This document shows, in pieces, positions 24,856 through 33,266 of a stretch of DNA of 64,000 bases; the stretch's first letter is position 1; each line of letters starts with the position of its first letter. The DNA comes from Streptomyces himalayensis subsp. himalayensis (GTDB taxonomy: Bacteria; Actinomycetota; Actinomycetes; Streptomycetales; Streptomycetaceae): contig NZ_JACEHE010000014.1 in NCBI RefSeq assembly GCF_013778455.1, forward strand, positions 62,001 to 126,000. The letters are read 5' to 3'. The notes under the pieces are model-generated. The model had not been told where the DNA came from. It worked only from the letters and a program-made list of their open reading frames with translations, and made no database searches. Both the position numbers and the translations under genes were made by a program.

Positions 24856-25535
24856 CCATTCGGGTGCTGCTCGCCGACGACCAGGCGCTGCTGCGCAGCG
24901 CGTTTCGTGTGCTCGTCGACTCCGAGCCCGACATGGAGGTCGTCGGCGAGGCGTCGGACGGTGCGGAGGCGGTGCGGCTGGCGAAGGAGCAGGCCGCCGA
25001 CGTCGTGCTGATGGACATCCGTATGCCGGGCACGGACGGCCTCGCCGCCACCCGCCTGATCAGCGCCGACCCTGCGCTCGCGCATGTGCGGGTGGTCATG
25101 CTGACGACGTTCGAGGTCGACGAGTACGTCGTGCAGTCGCTGCGGGCCGGCGCCTCCGGCTTCCTCGGCAAGGGGGCGGAACCCGAGGAGCTGCTCAGCG
25201 CCATCCGGGTCGCGGCCGGGGGAGAGGCCCTGCTGTCCCCGGCGGCCACCAAGGGGCTGATCGCCACATTCCTGGCACAGAGCAATGGTTCGCAAGGCGG
25301 CGGCGACCTCGTCCACGCCGAACGCCTCGAGGCCCTCACCGGCCGGGAACGTGAGGTGCTGGTCCAGGTCGCCGGCGGCCACTCCAACGACGAGATCGCC
25401 GAGCGCCTCGAGGTCAGCCCGCTCACCGTCAAGACCCATGTCAACCGTGCCATGGCCAAGCTCGGCGCCCGCGACCGGGCACAGCTCGTCGTCATCGCGT
25501 ACGAATCCGGGCTGGTCCGCCCGAGGGTGACGTGA
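24852..25535 (+). CDS. NarL/LuxR-family response regulator
   Basis: 227 residues. Receiver domain with acidic pair LLADDQALLR, phosphoacceptor Asp in VVLMDIRMPG (about residue 54) and the switch Lys in SGFLGKGAEPEEL; C-terminal LuxR helix-turn-helix LTGREREVLVQVAGGHSNDEIAERLEVSPLTVKTHVNRAM. Translationally coupled (ATGA) to the kinase. Its targets may include the RND gene downstream and pspA upstream, by position only. Confidence 0.95.
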   Translation: MTIRVLLADDQALLRSAFRVLVDSEPDMEVVGEASDGAEAVRLAKEQAADVVLMDIRMPGTDGLAATRLISADPALAHVRVVMLTTFEVDEYVVQSLRAGASGFLGKGAEPEELLSAIRVAAGGEALLSPAATKGLIATFLAQSNGSQGGGDLVHAERLEALTGREREVLVQVAGGHSNDEIAERLEVSPLTVKTHVNRAMAKLGARDRAQLVVIAYESGLVRPRVT

Positions 25536-25577
25536 TGTGACATCCGGGTTCACCCGGGGACGTTCAGGGCCGTCAAC

Positions 25578-25605
25578 GGACATCCAGGCGCGACCAGGGA
25601 TGTCC
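25578..25605. promoter_or_regulatory. Inverted repeat upstream of the RND exporter
   Basis: GGACATCC (25578-25585) and GGATGTCC (25598-25605) are 12 bp apart, and a third GACATCC lies at 25539-25545 just past the response-regulator stop. This is a plausible dyad operator 204 bp before the RND start. Confidence 0.45.
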
Positions 25606-25808
25606 AATCCAGGACACCGGGTCCGGGAGGCCGGAACCGGGAGGTGGACCCTTGGGTGGACGGCGCGTACTCCGACCGCAGTATGCGCCGGATGAGGAAT
25701 GGGCACCTGGGAGCGACGGATCGGGCCTCGCGGATGCCGCAGGGTGTATGGCGGGCGCTGATCTGCGCCCTCTCCTGCCGCGTAAGCCACAGAAGAGAGA
25801 CCGTCCCC

Positions 25809-28800
25809 ATGTCCTGGCTGTCCAGGTTCAGCCTTGCCCAACGGGCCCTGATCGGGCTGATGTCGATCGTCGCGATCGTCTTCGGCGCCATCGCGATCCC
25901 GCAGCTCAAGCAGCAGCTGTTGCCGTCCATCGAACTGCCCATGGTGTCCGTGCTGGCGCCGTACCAGGGTGCGTCTCCCGACGTGGTCGAGAAGCAGGTC
26001 GTCGAGCCGCTCGAGAACACCATCGAGGCCGTCGACGGCATCACCGGCATCACCTCCACGGCCAGCGAGGGCAATGCCCTGATCATGGCGTCCTTCGACT
26101 ACGGCAACGACACCCAGCAGCTCGTCGCCGACGTCCAGCAGGCCGTGAACCGGGCCGGCGCCCAGCTGCCCGACGACGTGGACCCGCAGGTCGTCGCCGG
26201 TTCCACGGACGACATCCCGACCGTCGTGCTCGCCGTCACCTCCGACAAGGACCAGCAGGCGCTCGCCGACCAGCTCGACAGCACCGTCGTACCGGCCTTC
26301 GAGGACATCGACGGCGTCGGCCAGGTCACCGTCGACGGTGTCAGGGACCTCCAGGTCACGGTCACGCCCGACAACGGCGAGCTGGCGCGCGCGGGCCTGA
26401 GCCCGGCAGCGCTCGGCCAGGCCCTGCAGGCGGGCGGCGCGACGGTCCCGGCCGGCTCCTTCGACGAGGACGGCGCCAACCGCACCGTCCAGGTCGGCGG
26501 TGGTTTCACCTCGCTGGAGCAGATCAAGGACCTGATGGTCACGGGCGAGGGCGCCAAGAAGCCCGTACGCCTCGGTGACGTCGCCACCGTCGAGCAGGAG
26601 CCGTCCGCCGCGACCTCCCTCACGCGCACGAACGGCGAGCCGAGCCTCGCCGTCATGGTCACCATGGACAACGACGGCAGCGCCGTCACCATCTCCAACG
26701 AGGTCAAGGACAAGCTGCCGGACCTCCGCAAGGACCTCGGCTCCGGCGCGACGCTGACCGTCGTCAGCGACCAGGGCCCCGCGGTCTCCAAGTCCATCGA
26801 GGGCCTGACCACCGAGGGTGCGCTGGGTCTGGTCTTCGCGGTCCTCGTCATCCTGGTGTTCCTCGCGTCGATCCGCTCGACGCTGGTCACCGCGGTCTCG
26901 ATCCCGCTGTCGGTGGTGCTCGCGCTCATCGTCCTGTGGACGCGCGACCTCTCCCTCAACATGCTCACGCTCGGCGCGCTGACCATCGCGATCGGCCGCG
27001 TCGTCGACGACTCGATCGTCGTCCTGGAGAACATCAAGCGGCACCTCGGCTACGGCGAGGAGCGCCAGGAGGCGATTCTCAAGGCGGTACGCGAGGTCGC
27101 GGGCGCCGTCACGTCCTCCACGCTGACCACCGTCGCCGTCTTTCTGCCCATCGGTCTGACCGGCGGCATGGTGGGCGAACTGTTCGGCTCGTTCTCGCTG
27201 ACGGTCACGGCGGCGCTGCTGGCCTCGCTGCTCGTGTCGCTGACGGTCGTGCCCGTCCTGTCGTACTGGTTCCTGCGCGCCCCCAAGGACGTGCGGGACG
27301 CCGACCCGGAGGAGGCCCGCCGCAAGGCCGAGGAGAAGGAGGCCCGCAGCTGGCTGCAGCGCCTCTACGTCCCCGTGCTGCGTTTCGCGACGCGCCGCCG
27401 CCTCACCAGCCTGGCCCTCGCGGTCGTGATCCTCATCGGCACCTTCGGCATGGCACCCCTGCTGAAGACCAACTTCTTCGACCAGGGCGAGCAGGAAGTC
27501 CTCACCGTCAAGCAGGAGTTGAAGCCGGGCACCAGCCTGGCGAAGACCGACGCGTCCGCGAAGAAGATCGAGAAGATGCTCGACGGCGTCGAGGGCGTCG
27601 AGGACTACCAGGTCACCATCGGCTCCTCCGGCTTCATGGCGGCGTTCGGCGGCGGTACGGACACGAACCAGGCGTCGTTCCAGGTGAAGGTGGCGGAATC
27701 GGCGTCGTACGACGACGTCCAGAAGCGCATCGACGAGGGTCTCGGCAAGCTCTCCGGAATCGGGACCACCACCATCGCGGCCGGGGACGGCTTCGGCAGC
27801 CAGGACCTGAGCGTCGTGGTCAAGGCCGCCGACGCGGACGTCCTGCGGGAGGCCGCGGACGAGGTCCGCGACGAGGTCGCCACGCTCGACGACGTCACGG
27901 ACGTCACCAGCGACCTGTCCCAGTCGGTGCCGCGCATCTCGGTGAAGGCCAACGACAAGGCGGCCGCGGCCGGATTCAACGACACGACCCTCGGCCAGGC
28001 CGTCGCCCAGGCGGTGCGCGGCACCACCACCGGCAAGGCCGTCCTGGACGACACCGAGCGGGACATCGTCATCCGCTCGGCGAAGCCCGCGGACACGCTG
28101 GCCGAGCTGAAGAAGGTGCAGCTCGGCCCGGGTGTGAGGCTCGCCGACATCGCGGACGTCAAGCTTGTCGACGGTCCGGTCTCGATGACCCGTATCGACG
28201 GCCAGCGCGCCGCCACGATCACGGCCAAGCCGACCGGCGACAACACGGGCGCGGTCAGCACCGAGCTCCAGACGAAGATCAACGCGCTGGATCTCCCGGA
28301 GGGCGCCACCGCGGCGATCGGCGGTGTCTCGGAGGACCAGGACGAGGCGTTCGCGTCGCTCGGCCTGGCGATGCTGGCGGCGATCGCGATCGTGTTCATG
28401 CTGCTGGTCGCGACGTTCCGGTCGCTCGTCCAGCCGCTGATCCTGCTGGTCTCCATCCCCTTCGCGGCGACCGGCGCGATCGGCCTGCTGATCGTCACGG
28501 GCACCCCGATGGGCGTACCGGCGATGATCGGCATGCTGATGCTCATCGGCATCGTGGTCACCAACGCGATCGTGCTGATCGACCTGATCAACCAGTACCG
28601 CAGGCAGGGCTACGGCACCGTCGAAGCGGTCATCGAGGGCGGCCGCCACCGCCTCCGCCCGATCCTGATGACCGCTCTGGCGACGATCTTCGCGCTGCTC
28701 CCCATGGCGCTCGGCATCACGGGCGAGGGCGGCTTCATCGCCCAGCCGCTCGCGGTGGTGGTGATCGGCGGCCTGATCACCTCGACGCTGCTGACGCTGC

Positions 28801-28949
28801 TGCTGGTCCCGACGCTGTACGCGATGATCGAACTCCGCAAGGAGCGCCGCGCGAAGAAGAAGGCGGCGAAGCGGGCGAAGAAGGCCGGAATCCCGGCCGC
28901 CGAGCAGACGGACGCGGAATCCGGCGAACCGGAGCCTGCGGGCGTGTAG
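25809..28949 (+). CDS. RND-superfamily exporter (AcrB/SwrC type)
   Basis: 1046 residues, full length for a hydrophobe/amphiphile efflux RND permease. The N-terminal helix (FSLAQRALIGLMSIVAIVFGAIAIPQL), the large periplasm-like loops, the TM4 Asp-bearing segment (IAIGRVVDDSIVVLENIKRHL) and the repeated C-terminal half (IGIVVTNAIVLIDLINQYR) are all present. It uses the proton gradient to export lipophilic compounds; SwrC of Bacillus is the closest Gram-positive model. No membrane-fusion protein or outer-membrane channel gene is nearby, as expected for Gram-positives. ATG 25809 lies a few nt after AGAAGAGAGA. The stop region is tandemly duplicated. Confidence 0.93.
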   Translation: MSWLSRFSLAQRALIGLMSIVAIVFGAIAIPQLKQQLLPSIELPMVSVLAPYQGASPDVVEKQVVEPLENTIEAVDGITGITSTASEGNALIMASFDYGNDTQQLVADVQQAVNRAGAQLPDDVDPQVVAGSTDDIPTVVLAVTSDKDQQALADQLDSTVVPAFEDIDGVGQVTVDGVRDLQVTVTPDNGELARAGLSPAALGQALQAGGATVPAGSFDEDGANRTVQVGGGFTSLEQIKDLMVTGEGAKKPVRLGDVATVEQEPSAATSLTRTNGEPSLAVMVTMDNDGSAVTISNEVKDKLPDLRKDLGSGATLTVVSDQGPAVSKSIEGLTTEGALGLVFAVLVILVFLASIRSTLVTAVSIPLSVVLALIVLWTRDLSLNMLTLGALTIAIGRVVDDSIVVLENIKRHLGYGEERQEAILKAVREVAGAVTSSTLTTVAVFLPIGLTGGMVGELFGSFSLTVTAALLASLLVSLTVVPVLSYWFLRAPKDVRDADPEEARRKAEEKEARSWLQRLYVPVLRFATRRRLTSLALAVVILIGTFGMAPLLKTNFFDQGEQEVLTVKQELKPGTSLAKTDASAKKIEKMLDGVEGVEDYQVTIGSSGFMAAFGGGTDTNQASFQVKVAESASYDDVQKRIDEGLGKLSGIGTTTIAAGDGFGSQDLSVVVKAADADVLREAADEVRDEVATLDDVTDVTSDLSQSVPRISVKANDKAAAAGFNDTTLGQAVAQAVRGTTTGKAVLDDTERDIVIRSAKPADTLAELKKVQLGPGVRLADIADVKLVDGPVSMTRIDGQRAATITAKPTGDNTGAVSTELQTKINALDLPEGATAAIGGVSEDQDEAFASLGLAMLAAIAIVFMLLVATFRSLVQPLILLVSIPFAATGAIGLLIVTGTPMGVPAMIGMLMLIGIVVTNAIVLIDLINQYRRQGYGTVEAVIEGGRHRLRPILMTALATIFALLPMALGITGEGGFIAQPLAVVVIGGLITSTLLTLLLVPTLYAMIELRKERRAKKKAAKRAKKAGIPAAEQTDAESGEPEPAGV

Positions 28950-28984
28950 TAGCCGCAACAACGGGCGTGTAGTGGCCGCAACAA
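28939..28984 (+). repeat. 23-bp duplication of the RND stop region
   Basis: 28939-28961 and 28962-28984 differ at one base. The unit starts CGGGCGTGTAGT and ends CCGCAACAA; the first copy contains the TAG stop (28947-28949) and the second repeats it in another frame. Confidence 0.92.
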
Positions 28985-28988
28985 AAGA

Positions 28989-29022
28989 GAAGGGGTGCCC
29001 CTCATCAGAGGGGCACCCCTTC
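28989..29022. terminator. Bidirectional terminator between the RND gene and nadA
   Basis: A perfect 14-bp stem (28989-29002, GAAGGGGTGCCCCT, with 29009-29022) and a CATCAG loop lie between convergent genes. On the minus strand it is followed by TCTCTTTTGTTG, a usable U-tract for nadA. Confidence 0.9.
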
Positions 29023-29038
29023 GGCGTATCAGAGACGC

Positions 29039-30226
29039 TTACGGAAGCGCCAGCATCCGCTCGAGCGCCAGCTTCGCGAACTGCTCCGTCTCCCGGTCGA
29101 CCTCGATCCGGTTGACGAGGTTGCCCTCGGCCAGCGATTCGAGGGCCCACACGAGGTGCGGCAGGTCGATCCGGTTCATCGTCGAGCAGAAGCACACCGT
29201 CTTGTCGAGGAAGACGATCTCCTTGCCCTCGTCCGCGAAGCGGTTCGCCAGGCGGCGGACCAGGTTCAGCTCCGTGCCGATGGCCCACTTGGAACCGGCC
29301 GGGGCCGCCTCCAACGCCTTGATGATGTACTCGGTCGAGCCCACGTAGTCCGCGGCCGCGACGACCTCGTGCTTGCACTCGGGGTGGACCAGCACGTTGA
29401 CGCCCGGGATGCGCTCGCGCACGTCGTTCACGGAGTCCAGGCTGAACCGCCCGTGCACCGAGCAGTGGCCCCGCCAGAGGATCATCTTCGCGTCCCGCAG
29501 CTGCTCCGCGGTGAGCCCGCCGTTGGGCTTGTGCGGGTTGTAGACCACGCAGTCCTCGAGCGACATGCCGAGGTCACGTACGGCGGTGTTGCGGCCCAGG
29601 TGCTGGTCCGGCAGGAAGAGGACCTTCTCACCCTGGGAGAAGGCCCACTCGAGCGCCCGCTTGGCATTGGACGACGTACAGATCGTGCCGCCGTGCTTGC
29701 CGGTGAACGCCTTGATGTCGGCCGACGAGTTCATGTACGAGACGGGTACGACCTGCTCGGCGATGCCCGCATCGGTCAGCACGTCCCAGCACTCCGCGAC
29801 CTGCTCGGCCGTCGCCATGTCGGCCATGGAGCAGCCGGCCGCGAGGTCCGGCAGCACGACCTTCTGGTCGTCGCTCGTCAGGATGTCGGCGGACTCGGCC
29901 ATGAAGTGCACACCGCAGAAGACGATGTACTCGGCCTCCGGGCGCGCGGCGGCGTCCTTGGCCAGCTTGAAGGAGTCACCCGTGACGTCCGCGAACTGGA
30001 TGACCTCGTCGCGCTGGTAGTGGTGGCCGAGCACGAAGACCTTGTCGCCGAGCTTCTCCTTGGCCGCCCGGGCGCGCTCCACCAGGTCCGGGTCGGACGG
30101 CAGGGGCAGGTCGCCGGGGCATTCGACGCCGCGCTCGCTCCTGGGGTCGGCCTCACGGCCGAGCAGCAGCAGTGCGAGCGGCGTCGGCTGGACGTCGAGC
30201 TCCTGACGGGTTTGGGCGGTGGTCAC
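29039..30226 (-). CDS. nadA: Quinolinate synthase
   Basis: 395 residues. Condenses iminoaspartate with dihydroxyacetone phosphate to quinolinate in NAD synthesis, using an oxygen-sensitive [4Fe-4S] cluster. The likely cluster Cys residues are in FCGVHFMAES, WRGHCSVHGRF and VCFCSTMNR; the VLGHHYQRDEVIQFAD and GCSMADMA loops are also typical. GTG 30226 has AAAGGG at 8 nt; earlier in-frame GTG codons lie before that site. nadB and nadC are not in the window. The Fe-S insertion gene erpA is divergent from it, which suits a cluster-dependent enzyme. Confidence 0.95.
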   Translation of the reverse strand: MTTAQTRQELDVQPTPLALLLLGREADPRSERGVECPGDLPLPSDPDLVERARAAKEKLGDKVFVLGHHYQRDEVIQFADVTGDSFKLAKDAAARPEAEYIVFCGVHFMAESADILTSDDQKVVLPDLAAGCSMADMATAEQVAECWDVLTDAGIAEQVVPVSYMNSSADIKAFTGKHGGTICTSSNAKRALEWAFSQGEKVLFLPDQHLGRNTAVRDLGMSLEDCVVYNPHKPNGGLTAEQLRDAKMILWRGHCSVHGRFSLDSVNDVRERIPGVNVLVHPECKHEVVAAADYVGSTEYIIKALEAAPAGSKWAIGTELNLVRRLANRFADEGKEIVFLDKTVCFCSTMNRIDLPHLVWALESLAEGNLVNRIEVDRETEQFAKLALERMLALP

Positions 30227-30318
30227 GACACGCACCCTTTCTTTTCTGCGGCTCGCTTGGATCGGTTGGATCAAGCGGGATTGCGGGACTTCGCCTTTTC
30301 GTCGAAATGACGCTATCT

Positions 30319-30346
30319 ATCATAACCGGTTCACGTCAGTTTGACG
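30319..30346 (-). promoter_or_regulatory. Candidate nadA promoter -10 and operator
   Basis: On the minus strand TATGAT (30324-30319) is a good -10 hexamer in an unusually AT-rich patch, about 95 bp before the nadA GTG. Just upstream, CGTCA-GTT-TGACG (30334-30346) is a perfect interrupted palindrome in the -35 zone. The regulator is unknown. Confidence 0.4.
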
Positions 30347-30560
30347 ATGGCCATCGCGTCGATGTGACGCATTCCAAGGAGGCCGCCTGAGGACCACCCC
30401 GGGGTTGCCCGGTGGCCGCATGGCGGTCACCCGGCGGGCCGCCGGCCGACCGTCCACAACGTCCCATGCCGCTTCGCAATTCCATGTGCGAGCATGAGGA
30501 GAGCAAGCGAAGGACAAGTCGAAGACAAGCACTCGGCCCGGAATGAATCCGCGGCCCCGC

Positions 30561-30572
30561 CGGTTGCAACCG
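30561..30572. promoter_or_regulatory. 12-bp perfect palindrome before erpA
   Basis: CGGTTGCAACCG lies 39 bp before the erpA ATG. TTGCAA inside it could serve as a -35 element. Confidence 0.35.
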
Positions 30573-30610
30573 TCGGCAAGCAGTCTCCGTACAACCCGGG
30601 AGAGATGTAG

Positions 30611-30967
30611 ATGTCCGTATCGGACGAGACCACCACCGTCACCGACGGCATCATCCTGACCGACGCCGCCGCGGCCAAGGTCAAGGCCCTGCTCGACCAG
30701 GAAGGCCGCGACGACCTGGCGCTGCGCGTCGCCGTTCAGCCCGGCGGCTGCTCCGGCCTGCGCTACCAGCTCTTCTTCGACGAGCGCTCGCTCGACGGCG
30801 ACGTCGTCAAGGAGTTCGGCAGTGTGAAGGTCGTCACCGACCGGATGAGCGCTCCTTACCTGGGCGGCGCCTCGATCGACTTCGTCGACACCATCGAGAA
30901 GCAGGGCTTCACGATCGACAACCCGAACGCGACGGGTTCCTGCGCCTGCGGCGACTCCTTCAGCTGA
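30611..30967 (+). CDS. erpA: A-type iron-sulfur cluster insertion protein
   Basis: 118-residue HesB/IscA-family carrier that delivers Fe-S clusters to apo-enzymes. The three cluster Cys are visible: GGCSGLRYQ in the middle and SCACGDSFS at the C-terminus. Length is normal. ATG 30611 has GGGAGAG upstream. It is divergent from nadA, a [4Fe-4S] enzyme; in mycobacteria the homologue (Rv2204c, from memory) is likewise near adenosine kinase. Confidence 0.96.
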   Translation: MSVSDETTTVTDGIILTDAAAAKVKALLDQEGRDDLALRVAVQPGGCSGLRYQLFFDERSLDGDVVKEFGSVKVVTDRMSAPYLGGASIDFVDTIEKQGFTIDNPNATGSCACGDSFS

Positions 30968-31015
30968 GCCTCCGCTCCGGCCGTACCGCGAACGATCCGG
31001 CCGGACGAGGACCAC

Positions 31016-31057
31016 GAAAGGGCGGCGGCACCCCGTACAGGGGGCCGCCGCCCTTTC
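31016..31057. terminator. Terminator after erpA
   Basis: 14-bp perfect stem (31016-31029, GAAAGGGCGGCGGC, with 31044-31057) with further CCCC/GGGG pairing inside. It serves erpA and could also serve the converging gene at 31177. Confidence 0.88.
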
Positions 31058-31065
31058 GCGTCCGC

Positions 31066-31130
31066 CGAAGCCCCTCGTATCCGCCGAGGGGCTTCGCGTC
31101 ACCCGAGGGCTTCGCGTCCCCCGAGGGGCT
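31066..31130 (-). terminator. Second hairpin with repeats after the gene at 31177
   Basis: CGAAGCCCCTCG (31066-31077) and CGAGGGGCTTCG (31085-31096) form a 12-bp stem. The right arm is then repeated imperfectly near 31103-31112 and 31122-31133 (CGAGGGCTTCG, CGAGGGGCTTCG), so alternative stems can form. Confidence 0.65.
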
Positions 31131-31176
31131 TCGTATTCGCCGAGGCCGCCAAGGGCCGCCGTGGGCGTAGGCGCCG

Positions 31177-32652
31177 CTACTTCCGCGGCACCGTCTCGCC
31201 ACCGGTCGCGTCCACGACCTTCCGGTCGCCGAGCGGCTGCTCCAGCGTCACCGTCTCCTTGAGCTCCTTGGCGATCATGATGCAGACCTTGCCGGGCTCC
31301 TGCGGCGTCTCGGTGACCGTCACGGTCACCTGGTCCGCGCTCTCGCTCGCCGACGCCGAGTAGTCGCTGCAGACGCCGCCCCAGAAGTGCAGCGTCAGCG
31401 ACCGCCCGTCCGCGCTGTACGACTCGACGTGCACGCCCCGCGTGGTGCTGCCCGACTCGTCCCCGCCGTCCGGAGTGCTGGGCCGCGGGCTCGGTTCAGC
31501 CGGCTCCGGGCTGAGAGGCTCCGGCGCCTTCAGGTACTCGGGGTCCACCGCCGGATGCGTGATCGTGAAGCTGTCCTCGGCGCCCTTCGGCCGCGCATCG
31601 AAGAGCCAGGACGGCACGAGGGTCTGCCGCCCCTCCACAAAGTGCACCGCGAGCCCGAACGTCGCGCCCCGCACGGCGACGGTCCCCGGCACGGCAGGGG
31701 AGGCGGTGCTGTCACACGGCGCGTCCTTCGCGTCCTGCCCCTCCAGCGGTACGGCGCTGGCGCAGCCGCCGATGCCGACGCGCCCGCCGCCCGTGGCGGA
31801 CCTGTTCAGCAGATCCAGCGTCTCCTGGGCGCTGATCAGGGGATACGTGTCGCCCTTCACCGGCTTCTTCAACTGGCCGCTGCCGCCCACCACCTGGCCG
31901 TCCGCGCCGACCTGGATGCCCGTCGACCAGCCGTACGTCGGCAGCCCGCCGACCTTCGGGTCCGCGTTGACCACGCGTACCGCCCCCATCAGCTGACGCG
32001 CGTCAAGCTTCGCGTCGTCCTGGCCGAGCGCTTTCAGCACGGGAGCGGCGGCCTTCTTCGCGACCTGCTCGCTGACCGCGTCGCCTTCGCCGCCCGGGGC
32101 AGTGCCGGTGCATTGCTTGGTGGCGCTCTCACAGTTGTCGCTCGCCCCGGGTGCGTACCGCGAGAACGTCCAGGAGCCGGGCGCCTGCTTGGTCACCTGC
32201 AGAGACGGGCCCGAGCCGTCCTTCTCCTGGCCCAGCTTCCAGGCCCCGGCCGACACCTTCGGAGTGCCCTCGACGCCGAGCGCCTTCGCCAGTCGCGTCA
32301 CCTCGGAGGCGCTGATCTCGCCCTGCGCGCGGTACACGGCGGCCGTATCCGGTCCCTCGGGCAGCTTGCCGGTCGCCCGGTACGCCGGACCGTTCGGGTC
32401 GGGCTCACCCGTAGCGATGCCCTCGCCGGGGCTCTCCGTGTAGCCGTCCAGCGCGAGCGGGGGCGGATTGCTGCCGTCTCCGGCCGGGGCACCGGTCTCC
32501 GTACCGCCGCCACCGCCGCCGGATGCGGTCGCGGCGAAATAGGCCCCGCCACCACCGGCCAGCAGCACTGCGGCCGCGACCGAGGCGACGGCCAGCGGGT
32601 TACGCCGCCGGCGCGGAACGGCCGCGTCGTTGTCGGGTCCGTCGGTGCTCAC
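31177..32652 (-). CDS. Single-span membrane-anchored secreted protein, unknown
   Basis: 491 residues. A basic cytoplasmic start (AVPRRRRNPLAVASVAAAVLLAGGGGAYFAATAS) gives one transmembrane helix at about residues 18-42, then a Gly/Pro-rich linker and a large extracytoplasmic region. The latter contains repeated YRA- and AQG-type segments, four Cys in two likely disulfide pairs, and a Pro/Ser/Glu-rich stretch near residue 390 before a final beta-rich domain (SADGRSLTLHFWGGVCSDYSASASES). Streptomycetes keep a protein of this layout here, but I know no function. GTG 32652. Convergent with erpA. Confidence 0.85.
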   Translation of the reverse strand: MSTDGPDNDAAVPRRRRNPLAVASVAAAVLLAGGGGAYFAATASGGGGGGTETGAPAGDGSNPPPLALDGYTESPGEGIATGEPDPNGPAYRATGKLPEGPDTAAVYRAQGEISASEVTRLAKALGVEGTPKVSAGAWKLGQEKDGSGPSLQVTKQAPGSWTFSRYAPGASDNCESATKQCTGTAPGGEGDAVSEQVAKKAAAPVLKALGQDDAKLDARQLMGAVRVVNADPKVGGLPTYGWSTGIQVGADGQVVGGSGQLKKPVKGDTYPLISAQETLDLLNRSATGGGRVGIGGCASAVPLEGQDAKDAPCDSTASPAVPGTVAVRGATFGLAVHFVEGRQTLVPSWLFDARPKGAEDSFTITHPAVDPEYLKAPEPLSPEPAEPSPRPSTPDGGDESGSTTRGVHVESYSADGRSLTLHFWGGVCSDYSASASESADQVTVTVTETPQEPGKVCIMIAKELKETVTLEQPLGDRKVVDATGGETVPRK

Positions 32653-32800
32653 CGCATCGCTCCTTCGACTTCACTGTCGTCCCTGGAGCCCCTCTGGCCG
32701 ACCGGAATCAAGGCCGGACCGGGGGAGGGTCGTAGTCCGCATCCCCTTCACGGGGGACAGCGATGGGACGCAGCGGATGAGCGGGCGGTTCCCTCCCCGT

Positions 32801-32880
32801 CGCTTGGTGTCGCTCGGTGCCGTTCGGTGCCGTTCGGTGTCGCTCGGTCGCCGTAAGCCGTCGCTCAGTCGCCGTAATCG
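32801..32880. repeat. 10-bp and 21-bp tandem repeats at the end of a small gene
   Basis: Five 10-bp units like CGTTCGGTGC / CGCTCGGTGT run from 32801 to 32850. Overlapping them, TCGCTCGGTCGCCGTAA (32840) and TCGCTCAGTCGCCGTAA (32861) are 21 bp apart; the second contains the TGA stop (32865-32867) of the minus-strand gene. Confidence 0.9.
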
Positions 32881-33086
32881 GACATCGCGTCCAGCAGCCG
32901 CGCGGACTTCGGAGGTACGACGACACCGTGTATATGGGACGGCGGCACGGGCCGCGGAGCCTCCTCGGCGGGCGCCACCCAGTGCGGCACCATCCGGGCG
33001 CAGTCGCCGCGCAGCGAGGCGAGCCCCCCTTCGAGGTCGAGCGGACCGTCGAGCGGAGCGGATTCCCTGACCTTGAAGTTCGTCAT
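32865..33086 (-). CDS. Small conserved protein, unknown
   Basis: 73 residues, MTNFKVRESAPLDGPLDLEG at the start and LLDAMSDYGD at the end, no signal peptide or membrane helix. The central RGDCARMVPHWVAP carries one Cys and one His. Coding character (third-position GC) and a clean start argue for a real gene, but there is no obvious Shine-Dalgarno sequence, so it may be leaderless. It sits between the anchored protein and adenosine kinase. Confidence 0.7.
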   Translation of the reverse strand: MTNFKVRESAPLDGPLDLEGGLASLRGDCARMVPHWVAPAEEAPRPVPPSHIHGVVVPPKSARLLDAMSDYGD

Positions 33087-33266
33087 AACGGAACCGTAAG
33101 CAGCGCGAGCCTCGGCGACAAAGCCCTACTATCCGGTAGTTTTGCCACTTCAGCACTGGTGCGCGAACCCGGTAGCGTGAAGCCAGCGCCCACCGTCGCC
33201 CACCACCACCTTGCCGAGAGCGCTTGAACGCGCTCCCATCGAATCCCGCAGGAGCGTGTCCTCGCC

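Larger units (their letters stand above)
30227..30610. other. nadA / erpA divergent regulatory region, no gene
   Basis: 384 bp with both promoters. Near nadA there is an AT-rich -10-like patch and a CGTCA palindrome; near erpA the 12-bp palindrome CGGTTGCAACCG. The middle shows nothing I can name. Confidence 0.5.

Noticed and set aside
24690-29378. A 1562-codon open frame on the minus strand across the response regulator, RND and nadA region
   Set aside because: It is antisense to three well-supported genes and has low-complexity Arg/Asp/Gly composition, a high-GC artefact.
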